DNA from: Blumeriella jaapii
Lineage: Eukaryota > Ascomycota > Leotiomycetes > Helotiales > Drepanopezizaceae
Reading direction: 5' to 3'
Assembly: GCA_009599575.1 (NCBI GenBank)
Contig: VWND01000002.1
Span: 1,736,001-1,800,000, forward strand
Length of the DNA stretch: 64,000 nucleotides
The notes under the pieces were generated by a model, which did no database searches, was not told the origin of the DNA, and was given only the letters and a program-made list of their open reading frames with translations. Within the stretch, counting starts at the first letter, position 1, and each line of letters starts with the position of its first letter. Position numbers and translations under genes: made by a program. Below are positions 23,994 to 35,180 of this stretch, one piece after another.

Positions 23994-26900
23994 TCATCGA
24001 AAGTACACCGGAACACCATACACACACACGCTCGCCGCATTCAAAAATCGCAGATGACACGCCCCCCTGCCCCTCGCCACAGCCTCCACCAGACTCACTC
24101 TCTCCGCCTCCCCATCCACCTTCTTCCCGCCCTTGCCCGTCCTCCCCGCCCCTCCAGACTCAAATAAGCCCCAGTGCTCCAAAGTGCTCTTCGCAAATCG
24201 ATCGATGTCCTTATCCGTGACATCCCACAGCGTCGCAACGAGAGCCGGACACCCAGCATGCATGTAGTTGATCGGCGGCCCGTACGGTTCAAACTCCCCT
24301 CTCTCCACGAGGGCACCGCTGCTACAACCCATCAGGACGGCAACAGCACACTTATCCATCTTTTTGATCTCGCGGGCGCGGATGTACTGGGCGCCGCTGC
24401 CGTGGCCGAAGTACAGGAGTAGGTCCTTGGTCTGTAACGCATCCTTCATTTCGTCCTCGGATGGTTCGCGGTTGATGATGCCGTCGCAGCCCAAACTCTG
24501 TAGCGGCTTCTGGAAGACGGATTGCGTGTGTTTCAGATCACCACCGGGGTTGAGGATGTAAGAGCCGTTTTGGCGGCTTATGAACTGGCCTTCTGGCGTG
24601 CCTTTATCGCAGTCTTTTTGCTGCGCGAGAATACGGTCTCTTAGACACCCCAAAGATGGGAGACGAGATACAGCAATACCGTCCATGCATGGCAATGACT
24701 CCCAAGGGAAGGAGTGCAGTGCTTTGTCCAAGATCAAGATCGTGTGTCTGCCCTCGTCGACTTGTCCAGAGGCATGAACCGCCGAGTGGTAGCCACGTAA
24801 CGCATCCTGTGTCTCCACGACGATCGGGTCCCAGTCTATCTCGGCGTATGCATTGAGCTCTCCATGAAACTGCAGAACATCGACGACGAAGTAGAGGAGG
24901 TCGGTTAGCGATTCTGAAAAGTCGCATTCCTCATCTGAAGCATCGCCCAGCCCAATAAATAGGTCGAGGATCCTCGAGTCAAGAGTGATACGAGGCCCAG
25001 CGGCTCTCCTTCCTGTCTTCTGTCGAGAAGGCAGATGTCGGTCGAGAATGTTATGGAACGACTTCTGAAATCGAGCCAAAAGTTCTGGCCGTCTCGTGTG
25101 CTGAGAGAAGATTCCAGAAAAACCTCCAAGCCAGACTCTCTCGATATTTTCCAGCAGATCCTTAAGTCGCGCATCCAAAGCCTCTCGCTTCTCCCACCAA
25201 GCAGTCTTAGCTTCTCGTCCTGTTTTACCCAGCGCATCATGAGCGCTCTGATTCGCCATATCTATGATACCCCTAAGTTCAGCGTAGCCTTGCTCGAAGC
25301 CAAAAACCTCCTCGTCGGCGTCCATGGAATTTTGACGTCCAAGGGGTAGACGAAGGACAAATGGACTATGACCGGCCTGCAACTTTGTGACAGAAAGCTC
25401 CTGGCGGCTGTCGCTCAGAGAAACGGATACAACAGTCCAGGACTTGGGGATGATGTCGACGTAGTCTCTCTGAAATCGGGATAGGTCCGGAGAAGGCCCA
25501 ATGCTAGATCTTCTGGCGTCAAAATTAGGCATTTGTGGCCAACAGGTGTCGTCGAATTTCAGAGTCGTGGGGTCGCCCCGAATAGCCTTGCGTTCCCTTC
25601 GAATAGCTATAGTTCTTGCGTTTTCTATTAAAGTCAGTAAATATCAGACAAATCGCGGGTAGAGGCATACCTATCGACGAGCTTGCAAGTCCAGGATGTG
25701 CAAGCGACTTCCCTTTAATCTGTCCAGCAGCAGAAAGCAGAATTGCAACACTGTTCAGCAGAGTAGACATGACATGAACCACCGACATGGGTGCCACGGC
25801 AATTGCCAAAGATTGTATATCTGTCAGGTACTCTTGGGCTTGTCGTAGCTTATCAAAAAAGCTATCAGGAGCCGGGCTCTTCGATCGTGCGCGTTCCCTA
25901 CCACCTCTGGCACTTCGAGTTTTCCCCGGAGGCGAAGCCTTAGTCACAGACAATTTATCCCCATGCTTCTCTAGACTCTTCGCTAAGCCTGCAACCGATG
26001 GAAACGATATCGTGGAGTCTTGTAGTACTGAATAAATAGGATCCACGTTCATCTGTTCAAGACTTTGGAGAAGAAGCTGCTTAGCCATTGCAAGTCCATG
26101 ATCGACCACTTCGAACTGACTAAGGCCAGATATCTCAACGCCTTGCAACATTGCTAGAGCTTCTCCGAATCGTTTGGCGGCCATGAGAGCTCGAGCTTTC
26201 TGTCGTGTAATCATCGATGCCAGTGAAGCAAGCTGTGGACAATTCTCCGCTACCGACGATGGAGCCTCGACCGGCGACTTTGCTCTGGTAGGGCCTTTGC
26301 GCCTCGATATGGTCTTAGGCGCGGCTTTCGGACGAGCCAGGGTCTTACGAGACACTAGTACCTTTCGTTTAGTCAAGACCAGTTCCGACATCTGTTGAGA
26401 CAACGTATCATCGGGAGAATCTGGAGAAACAGCCACTTTCTCCAGGCTCTGGATATAATCCACCATTCCAATTGTTTCTAGCATGCACTCAGCTTTGCCA
26501 TAAGCAGACATCTCCTCATCACTATGTCCAACAAGACCATGCATATTTCCGAGATGATAGGCGAGAAGAGCCCCATTCCGGCTCTTGTCGAAGTCTTCAC
26601 TCATTTGCTTAGCTTCCATCAGGTATTCCGAACCACGATCCAAGACGCCCGCTCTCAACCAGATGTTGCCCAAGCTTGCTGATGCCATGGCGAGATGTGC
26701 CTCGGTACCAACGCCTTTGACAAGCTTATATGCCTGCTCGGCATAATACACAGTCTCCTGGAACATTCCATGGTGAGAGAATACAGTGGAAAGGTGATTC
26801 AAACTGCGAAAGAGAGGGGTGACGAGAGCCCAGAAACTTGATCCGGCGTGTATCTGTTCACTCATAGATTTGCCTGGTAAAGTAACGGTCGAAATGCTCA

Positions 26901-29900
26901 TGTGAGACACGTCGTCTGCCAACTTCTCCACTTCAATTTTGGAGGAATCAGACCCAATTGACTTCCTCTGGGATTGATTTTCGATTGTGGTCCAAGCACG
27001 GCGGACCAGTCGTAAGCATTGTTTCGCATGGCTGAGTGCGACATGGGATGCTCCTCGCTCAAGGGCCAGGATCGAATGAATCATGTAAGCATTGGAGATC
27101 AAGAGATTCATTTTTGTTCTCTGTTGAAATGGTGAAATGGACTTCGATTTGGGCATATGATCCTTCTCTTGACTGTACATTGCTTGTGCATTGATCAAGT
27201 TCTCCTCACTAAAGTTCGTCAGTAGGATTCTCCAAATGACAAAAGCATTTTGATACGTACACTTTGTCTAAGTTTCCAATAGCCAGGAGGTACTCGCAAT
27301 GAGAGAGATTTAGTTGCAATGAAGCAAACGTGGTTACGCCGTTTCGTGAGAGGTATGACATGGCCTTATCAAATGACAGTCCAGCCTTCCCAGAATATCC
27401 AAGTTGAAGCCACTGTGCCCCTAGATAGGTGAAGCTGAGAACCAGGTCATCTGGAGTCGAGTCGATTTCACAAATCCCATTGATGTCGGCAATCAGTTTA
27501 AGAACAGAGACCCGAATAGTGTCCAAACCCTTCATCTGCAAATAGTCGCCAATCGTGCTCAAGTGCGCCAGTAGCCCAGGTACATCTTCTACCTGTTCCT
27601 GAAGATCTGAAATGCTTTGACATTGTGCAAGGATTGTAGACCACGTTGCAAGACCTTCCTTCAGAACTTCTATCCTTGAAACTTCTTCTTCCAGTTCCAT
27701 CGTGGTTGCTGCCAGGCTCCGAAAATGACTCGCATAGGATCGCAAGCCTACATCTCTCGTACACGCGCCATCTGGTTTCCTCAAGTGTAAAGCACGCAGC
27801 TCACCTTGCAAAAATTGCCTTGTGGAGTCATCGTCTTCTGCATCCAACGACAGTCGACGAATGAGGATCCGGAGCCTTCGCAATGGGTACTGCTCCTGAT
27901 CATAGATAGAGAGAAGCTCGTTGAAAATGGTCGACAGAAGGCCGCGTGAAGCGGTGGAGTCGATTGGGTGAGTAGAGAACAACTCGAATTGATGTTCCAG
28001 AAGCACACCTTTTTCGTCTTGTGTCCAGGCTCCATCGAAAAGTTGAGTGTACGTAGTGAGCTTCATGTACTTCAATTGGACCTTGACAAGCGAGTGCAAA
28101 GTTCGACCAAGCACTGAAGACCCATCATTGTGGCTCCACGCAACACTCAATGGCTGGGATCCCGCTCTTTCTGCCACGCGCCTTAGAATGCCATCGCTTA
28201 CCATCTCATCTCGAAGGATCAGGAGAGTCTTAAATAACTCATCGAAACGACTGGTGGTCTTGCAATATTCCGCCATACGCTCAAGTTTCGTCGAGAACTG
28301 CGCTGTCTTCCGCTCCTGCCGTGATCTTGTGCGAATGCTGTCGAGCGATCGCCGCAGCGCTCGAATTTGATCACCCTCCTTCGCGCTCTCCAGATTCCGT
28401 CTCATGTTGAGGTACTGAGTGAAGTAAAGGTTGGATATCCTTACATAGTATGATACTGGTGACTGTCCAATGTGCGTGTTTTCAGCCTGGGAAACCGATT
28501 CAAGCCGATCACTTAACAGTAGACAGTCTTGAAGCTTCGAGTCCACCAAGTCCCATGTCGCTAAGTTGAGGCCAAGAAGCATCTTAAGTAGAAATATTGA
28601 CGAGTCAATAGCATGCACGGCCGATTTGGAGATGAATTTTCGGCGTTGCTCATATCGGAGAACGTCTTTGGTTGCTGAATCAGTATCCGGTGGATTTCCC
28701 AGGTATCTGAGAGATAAGCGTGGCAAGAGAAACACCAAGGTCTCGCACATTTCCCGCATCCCATCGGGAAGCTCGTCCGCAGAGCCGGTATCGTGTGGCC
28801 CTTTACGCTGAGCCAGAAGGGAGATGGCGGATCTTCTAACTCCAGAAAGCTCAGTCATCAATTCATCAATCTCTGTAGCCTCTCCTTTGAATGGCTGCTC
28901 TAAAGCTTCCAATAATGAGAGCAAAAGCTCTTCATCCTTGGGATCGCGAGAAAAACTTCGGAGTTTCAACGATACTAATCTGGCAAGAGCGGAACATTGT
29001 TTGGCACTCGAATCAACCTCAGGATCCAACATTCTTCGCCATTCGGCCGTCCAGTTTATCGCATCCCGGACAGAATTTGCCTCTCTCGCTAGAGAACTCA
29101 ACAGACGGAATATGCTTGACAATATCGATTGAGGTGAAGGCGGTCGGACGTCGGTACAGTCGTACAGTAAAGTGCTGATTTGCGTCATGGCCAGGGCAGC
29201 AACATGGTAAGTCCTCACGGCACCACTCTGACTACGGCGAGCGAACGTAGAAAGACATCGGTAGTAGGGCTCCAAGATTTCTTTGCCCTCGTCACCCTTA
29301 TGACCCGCAAGACCCCACCACAAGAATCTGTTGTGCAATGCTAATGTTTGCAGTTGGATCGCTACTTCGGGCGAAATGCTGAGTCTCGTTTCTAATGCCA
29401 GAGCATCGTCCACCTGGGAAATGCTTGGGCAGAGTGATAGCAAGATTTCAGAGAGTGTCTGCATCTGTCTGATGATCTTGTCGGTATACTTCGCGTTTCC
29501 TCTATCCTTGGCAGCTTCAAGAAGCAATCTCGTAGGCGACGAGGGGTGCTCGGTCTGCAAAAAGGGGAGCCCATCTTCAACAACCTTAGGTTTCCGGTAG
29601 GAAGCCATAAGTCGTAAAGTCTGTAGCTGAGAAGTGATGACCAGTCCCAACTTTGTTCCAGTGAATTGCGCTTTCCCGAAATTCAATAGCTCGGCCAATG
29701 TCTGGAGAGAAACAGCTGCTTCTGATTTTTCTGCTGGGCCTCTCTTCTCTGCTGGATCCAATCGTCGTTTCAGAATCCTGAGCTCCTTCACAGCCAAGTC
29801 GTCCAGACCTAATGCTACCATCTTTCCAATCAGTACCGACATTCCATTCTCAAGTTGAAAAGCTGGCAAATCCACTCCGGGCACTTTTGCAGCCTGCAAA

Positions 29901-30490
29901 TTTCGGAGACACGCAAATGCAGTCCGGGCGCACTCTGCAACGGATCGGGGGCCAGATAGTATTGTAGACGCCGAGGAGGATGATCGACTATGTCTACCCG
30001 ACATATCTTGATAACTCGCAACTCTATTTAGAAAGCGTGGCTGTAGTGGTGACTGAGGCAAGGAATTCGATCGGCGAAGGGTTTTTCTTGCTGAAGACTT
30101 GATCAAGTCTTTGGAGGATGCCTGTCTTCGAACGGGACCTGGAGCAGGCGCAGGCGATTTGATGGCCTCACTGAGAGATTTCAAAGTTATGTTGATTACT
30201 TCTGTGGCCAAGATAGACCTCTCCTTCGACGACAGTTGATTCACATCATTGTGGTCCTCCTGCTCTTCCTTAACTACTGGTTTCGTCCTCGTCGTTCTCG
30301 TCGTTCTCGTCGTTGTAGGTTTTGACTTCGAAGCTGTGGGAGTCTTTGCCGGCTTCCTTGGAACTGTCTTTTGGCGATTTGTATTCGATAGCAAAAGCTC
30401 GCTGAGTACTGACACTGTCGCTGGAGTGCATGTCGATGTTGAGCCTATACTACTCCGTATCGAGTCGGCGGAGGCTTGTAAGGAAGCCAT
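23994..30490 (-). CDS. Separase (peptidase C50), Esp1/BimB orthologue
   Basis: Exons 30490..27261, 27208..25671 and 25624..23994 encode 2132 residues, a normal length for fungal separase. MASLQASADSIRSSI is chosen as start; a second ATG three codons upstream is also in frame. Most of the protein is helical repeat. The C-terminal caspase-like domain shows HTILILDKALHSFPWESLPC, SYILNPGGDL, LLLYFGHGSGAQY with catalytic His1997, and VAVLMGCSSGAL with catalytic Cys2023, then ALVATLWDVTDKDIDRF. Separase cleaves the cohesin kleisin Scc1/Rad21 at anaphase onset once securin is destroyed. Junction phases all agree (GT|T and G|AA); introns are 52 and 46 bp. The divergent neighbour starts 330 bp upstream, so a compact shared promoter is likely. 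Confidence 0.95.
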
Positions 30491-30819
30491 TGGTAACATG
30501 AAGGGCGCGCGCACACGGTCGTTATGTGTTATTGCCGATTAGACATTATTCGAAAGCAAACCAAAATGCCCAAGAGGTATGATGCATGATCGCAAAGTGA
30601 GGTCGAGTCGAAAGAGTTGTTGAACAATGAAGGTACTGACTGTGTTGACCAGGCAACGTTAGCGGATCTGCCAAATCCTGGGTCGAGCTAACGTTCAAGC
30701 TAATGTACAGTAAATTCAGGATGATCGAAAATTACATCCCATCCTCAGAAAATCGCATCTAGAGGTGCCCTTCATAGGTTTGAGCGACGCTTCTAAGAAA
30801 TCTTCTTTCTATCACAATC
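30491..30819. promoter_or_regulatory. Shared divergent promoter: separase / mitochondrial protein
   Basis: 329 bp separate two divergent start codons and must carry both promoters. I see no clear TATA box or recognised operator. Confidence 0.5.
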
Positions 30820-31479
30820 ATGAGGGCAACAATACTGCGCCATTTCCTTCTTGTGCCTCCCGCGCTGCGTACGTGCATAGTTCCGATGCCCCTACGAACT
30901 GTGCCGGCCTTCTCACGACAATACTCCATGGTTCCAAGCGTTGTCCGAAAAGACTTCTGGCTGGGCATGATCCCCAAACCTCTGCGCAAGAGCGCCCCGG
31001 GCACAGCTCTCAAGACGAAGGTTAGATCCAAGGAATGGAATCCCGCGACCTTCTACATCATCATATTCTTGCTCATCGGATCCATGTCCATCCAGATGAT
31101 CGCGTTAAAGAACGAGTTCGCAGCTTTCAGCCGACGGGCCGATGCGCGCATTGGGCTCTTGAAGGAGATCATTGAGAGGATACAGAAGGGCGAGCAGGTC
31201 GACGTGGAGGGACTGCTCGGGACGGGTGATGCTGTGAGGGAGAAGGAGTGGGAAGAAGGTACGAAGTTCTTGTTTAAATTACCGAGCGTGATTCTGACGC
31301 GAAACCCTACAGTGTTACAGGAAATTGAGAGGGACAATGATGTATGGGAAAAGTCACGAAAGAGCAAGCCAAAGCATGGGCGGAATCTCGAGGAAAGCGG
31401 TGCGACTGCGAAACCACAGGTCACCAAGGCGAGACCTGCCGAGAACGCGAAGTCCAACGCCCCATCTGGTTTCTATTAA
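30820..31479 (+). CDS. Small mitochondrial inner-membrane protein, unknown function
   Basis: A single exon of 219 residues. The N-terminus is Arg-rich and non-acidic (MRATILRHFLLVPPALR, then VPAFSRQYS), as for a mitochondrial presequence. One hydrophobic segment follows SKEWNPATF (FYIIIFLLIGSMSIQMIAL, about residues 77-95). It is followed by an amphipathic helix with FAAFSRRADARIGLLKEII and a charged tail. It resembles a fungus-specific family of uncharacterised mitochondrial proteins with one membrane span and a coiled coil (possibly the family Pfam calls DUF5321; from memory, unchecked). Its stop is only 51 bp from the stop of the convergent sirtuin gene, so the 3' UTRs must overlap or be very short. 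Confidence 0.75.
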   Translation: MRATILRHFLLVPPALRTCIVPMPLRTVPAFSRQYSMVPSVVRKDFWLGMIPKPLRKSAPGTALKTKVRSKEWNPATFYIIIFLLIGSMSIQMIALKNEFAAFSRRADARIGLLKEIIERIQKGEQVDVEGLLGTGDAVREKEWEEGTKFLFKLPSVILTRNPTVLQEIERDNDVWEKSRKSKPKHGRNLEESGATAKPQVTKARPAENAKSNAPSGFY

Positions 31480-31530
31480 AACTTCAGGGTCAGATTGAAT
31501 TCACATTGTGTAATACCATCTCAAGCAAAA

Positions 31531-32943
31531 CTATGATAGCATGTCCTTAAAAACATTGCTGTTGCGATACGCTTCAGGTGTAGTCTTGGGATTTTCGACT
31601 CTCGAGACACCGGTCCTCTTCAACTGGTCTACCAGAGCTGGAAGGACTTTGTCAGTCCCCAATTCGGCTCTGACACCATACTCCCCCTTTTGACCCATGG
31701 GCAGTTGCTGGAAGAAGGCATCTTCTCCTCTCACTCCTCCGATGTTCAGGATGCCAATCGGCATACCCCTTTCCTTGGCCCTCTTCGCAAGTCGCCAAGC
31801 GCTGTAAGTTGCGAGGGAAGTGCCCAAGATCAACAATCTGCCAGATCCATCGATGGCTTGCTCTGCTGCCTCTTTGACTCTGCTTGCTATGCTCTCTCCG
31901 AACATTACCACGGCCGGCTTCAATATACCAGCAGTGCTTGTAGGCTTCCAAGCCCCCTCTCCGTCGACCTCGACTATCGTTGGCGTTCCGTCGCCTGCTA
32001 CCGGCGGATTTGCTAGACAGTGTGGACATGCTGGGTATCTGAAGGTCGTGTATGGCGCTCCAGGTAGATCGACATCTCCGTCTGGATTGGTTCTCATGCC
32101 CTTTGCCCGTCTCTCTTCCGGGTTCTCGGTTTCAAGAGCCCCAGACTCGATTGCTTCTAGCAAGAAAGCCGCCCACGCAGGATTCAACCTCGCAAGTGCA
32201 TCCTGGAAGGCCTCTCGTGGCAGATCGTTGTGACAAGTGACACAAGTCAGCGCCCTCAAGTATCCATGAAGCTCGAGAGACGGAAGCTCGGGGTGGGCGG
32301 CAGAGTGAAAGGAATCCACGTTCTGCGTGACGACGCTCCTCACAATGCCCAACTGGCCCAGGTTCTTGATGGCGTAGTGGGCAGGATTCGGCCGGGCTTT
32401 GTGCAGGTTCGTCCAGCCTAGAAAACTGCGAGCCCAGTACCGCTTTCGCGCCTCGTGGTTGGCTACGAACTCGTGGTAGTAGATGGGACGGTAGGTCTTG
32501 TTCACCCGATACGTCCCATTCACGCCTCTGTAATCTGCGAGCCCCGAGGCCACGGAGATGCCTGCGCCCGACAGGACCACGGTCGATCGAGGGTCGGCCG
32601 CTCCATCTTGCAAGGACGGGGACGGCGGCGCAGTGAGGAAGCTCGAGAGCGCAGCAACGGCGCCCGTGATGGTGTTTGCGTTTCGGGGGATGATGTTGGG
32701 CGCTGGGAGAGGGCCCGTGAAGGGGATTCGCATGAAAGGGGGTTTTGTCATGGAGGAGCTGGCATCGACATCGGCATTGGCGTTGGCATTGGCATTGGCA
32801 ATGGTATTGGCAATGGTATTGGCATTGGCATTGGCATTGGCATCGACACGAGAACGGGGGGGGGGGGTCAGGTTGGAGGAAGGTGGCGATCCTCGACCAT
32901 CGACGCGAACTCGGAGGGAGACAGACGGCGAGAACCACGTCAT
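31531..32943 (-). CDS. SIRT4-like (class II) sirtuin
   Basis: A single exon of 470 residues from the ATG at 32943, or 406 from the ATG at 32751 (MTKPPFMRIPFTGPLP). NAD-binding motifs are VLSGAGISVASGLADYRG (about 124-141) and VVTQNVDSFH; the catalytic His lies in LELHGYL. The zinc Cys pairs are CVTC and CPHC. RYWARSFLGW and the spacing after DYRG match SIRT4-type sirtuins, which are mitochondrial NAD+-dependent deacylases or ADP-ribosyltransferases. The first 64 residues include an Ala-Asn dipeptide run encoded by a hexanucleotide minisatellite and may be an unneeded extension. The second ATG leaves 336 bp to the divergent transporter start and looks at least as likely. No intron is needed. 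Confidence 0.9.
   Translation of the reverse strand: MTWFSPSVSLRVRVDGRGSPPSSNLTPPPRSRVDANANANANTIANTIANANANANADVDASSSMTKPPFMRIPFTGPLPAPNIIPRNANTITGAVAALSSFLTAPPSPSLQDGAADPRSTVVLSGAGISVASGLADYRGVNGTYRVNKTYRPIYYHEFVANHEARKRYWARSFLGWTNLHKARPNPAHYAIKNLGQLGIVRSVVTQNVDSFHSAAHPELPSLELHGYLRALTCVTCHNDLPREAFQDALARLNPAWAAFLLEAIESGALETENPEERRAKGMRTNPDGDVDLPGAPYTTFRYPACPHCLANPPVAGDGTPTIVEVDGEGAWKPTSTAGILKPAVVMFGESIASRVKEAAEQAIDGSGRLLILGTSLATYSAWRLAKRAKERGMPIGILNIGGVRGEDAFFQQLPMGQKGEYGVRAELGTDKVLPALVDQLKRTGVSRVENPKTTPEAYRNSNVFKDMLS
32773..32852. repeat. Coding GCATTG hexanucleotide minisatellite
   Basis: Thirteen or so units of GGCATT and variants (GGCAAT, GGTATT). Read on the minus strand they encode the Ala-Asn run (with Thr-Ile variants) near the N-terminus of the sirtuin reading frame. 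If translation starts at 32751 the array would be 5' leader instead. Confidence 0.85.
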
Positions 32944-33087
32944 GATTCGTAGATTGCCGATAAGAGCGCTCGGGTTTTGTTACAGCATCTTCTCGAGATC
33001 CATCGCGATGAATGTTGTTCGGCGAAAGATGTCAAGGCCCTTGATTCCCGTCGTCCTGCCTCCCTCCACGGCTCTGCATCGTCCTCA

Positions 33088-34541
33088 ATGCTGCCTTTTC
33101 GCTGCTCGAGCACCAGCGCGCGTGTGCAGGCATCCGCAAGCGTCACCACACTGAGGCCAAAGTTGAGAGACTTGAGGACACATCGACCACAACATCAACC
33201 ACAACCTTCTCGTCGCGTTCTGCAGACGGCCGCTCTTGATTCACGGTCTGCCATCGCCATCATCTCTCTCTCCAAGGGCCCGCAGATTCACGCTCCGCAC
33301 ACCCTCCCTCGACACAGAAGCATGGCTACACACTCGCACTCGCACGGGCACTCGCATTCCCATCATCACCACCATCATGACAATACATACCTCGTCTCGC
33401 AGAACAAGAACGATGCGGGCGTGCGCATCACCCGCATTGGGCTCTTCTCCAATCTGGGCATGGCCGTCGCGAAGGGGGTGGGAGGATACGCCTTCAATTC
33501 GCAGTCCATGATCGCAGACGCGTGGCACAGCGTGACAGATCTGGCCAGCGATTTCTTAACCTTGGCTACCGTGTCTTGGAGTTTGACGCCGCCAACCGCG
33601 TCGTTCCCGACGGGCTTTGGAAAGGTGGAGAGCTTGGGCTCACTGGGCGTCAGTGGGATGCTGCTGTTGGGAGGCTGCTTCATGTGTCTGAACAGTTGCG
33701 AAATCCTCTACGCGCACTTCTTTCTGGATGCCCAAGCAGCCGCGGAAGCGGCAGCGCATGCCCATGGTCACAGCCATGGCCATAGCCATAGCCACGGGGC
33801 CGCCGGGCCCAGTATACATGCTGCCTGGCTCGCTGCTGGAACTGTGATCTTGAAGGAATGGCTGTATCACGCAAGTAAGTTCTCAATCGGTCGAGGCGAG
33901 TGATGTATGCAGCGCTGACACCTCTGCCAGCCATGAAGGTAGCCAAGGAACGCAAATCATCGGTCCTGGCCTCGAACGCTGTCCACCACCGAGTCGATTC
34001 TCTCACTGGCATCGTCACTCTCTTTGCCATTCTGGGCGCCAACTTCTTACACGAGGCTACGTGGTTGGACCCTGTCGGAGGACTCTTGATCTCTCTCTTG
34101 GTGATCAAGGCCGGCTGGGGGAACACAGTCTCGGCATTATATGAGTTGGCCGACAAGAGCATCGATGATGAGATCAAGGTCAGCGTACGTAAGGCAACTT
34201 CGGCCAGCTTTGAGACGATACCGAATGGATCAATGGTCGAGCTGCGAGGCGTAGAGGGTGTCAAGTCAGGACAGAACTACCTCGTGGACCTGCAACTTGC
34301 CGTGCCGAAATCTTGGACTGTCGAGGAGGTGCACGCCGTCGAGCATAGTGTCCGAGAGACCGTGGGATCGAAGGTTCGAGGGGTTCGCCGAGTCAAGGTC
34401 AGATTCGTGTCAAAGGATGACGAGGCGGCGACCTTGTTCGACGAATTTATTAGCGGGGATGTCAGCCCACTGGAAAGCCCAGAGAAAGAGGATGAACATG
34501 ATCATAGCCATGCGAATGGACATGGCAAGAAATCACAATAG
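33088..34541 (+). CDS. Mitochondrial cation diffusion facilitator (MMT1/2-like metal transporter)
   Basis: Exons 33088..33874 and 33931..34541 encode 465 residues. The ATG at 33088 is the first in-frame one and gives MLPFRCSSTSARVQASASV, a plausible mitochondrial presequence. A His-rich stretch (THSHSHGHSHSHHHHHHD) follows. The membrane domain shows the CDF metal-site pairs ADAWHSVTD (helix 2) and NAVHHRVDS (helix 5), a second His-rich loop (HAHGHSHGHSHSHG), a cytosolic/matrix C-terminal domain (VKSGQNYLVDLQLAVP), and a final His tail. Mmt-type CDFs move iron or zinc out of the mitochondrial matrix in exchange for protons. The intron (GTAAGT..TGCCAG, 56 bp) splits codon A|CC (Thr) before MKVAKERKSSV. 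The gene is divergent from the sirtuin gene. Confidence 0.88.
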
Positions 34542-35180
34542 ACAGGTCATATGTAAGGAGATTTTTGAGGGGTGTTGGCTTGGGCCTGACTGGCGTTTTG
34601 CAGGGCCGGGGGATTACTGGGTTTTGAAGAGCTTGCACGAGCAAGATGGCGTCTGGTGGTGCGGTTCATCGCATTTGAGGAATGCGCTGTGTATCAAGAA
34701 TGGTGCTGTATTATCTTCCGCTATCATTCCAACATGTCTGGTGTCTTAATCCAAAGGAGTCCTAATACAAGCCCCAAGTTAGTCTCTATGCAAAAGAGAA
34801 CTCGATTCGGAGAGAACACACATGGCAAAGTGGCAACTGGCCCGACCAGGCTGTTCGTTGGTCCAGTAACTGGGTTCGAAAGTACGATGTGCAACAAACC
34901 TACGATGTAGAGCAGCTACATGTCTGATTGGAGCGCGTACTCCTGTCCAAAGTTCTAAAGCCAAGTTCAGTTCGGCCACAAAGCCACAGCAGCAGCCACA
35001 CTCACGCATCCAGGCTAAATGCAAGCTGGCCCCCCGCCAGCTACAGTACTGACTGGACTTCGTTACATGTTACACGTTACACGTTACACATTACATACCT
35101 TTCTTGACATAGACATCTATCATCGTTTTTCACCGGAGCATAGGGAAGTTCATGTTGATTCTGTGAAGTCCTCAAACGCC
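34542..35180. other. Intergenic: transporter 3' flank and xylulokinase promoter
   Basis: A TTACACGTTACA/TTACATGTTACA quasi-repeat lies at about 35064-35096, roughly 90 bp before the xylulokinase start. Nothing else was recognised. Confidence 0.5.

Noticed and set aside
34850..34900. GGGTTCGAAAG resembling a tRNA B box
   Set aside because: No matching A box or cloverleaf could be drawn around it.
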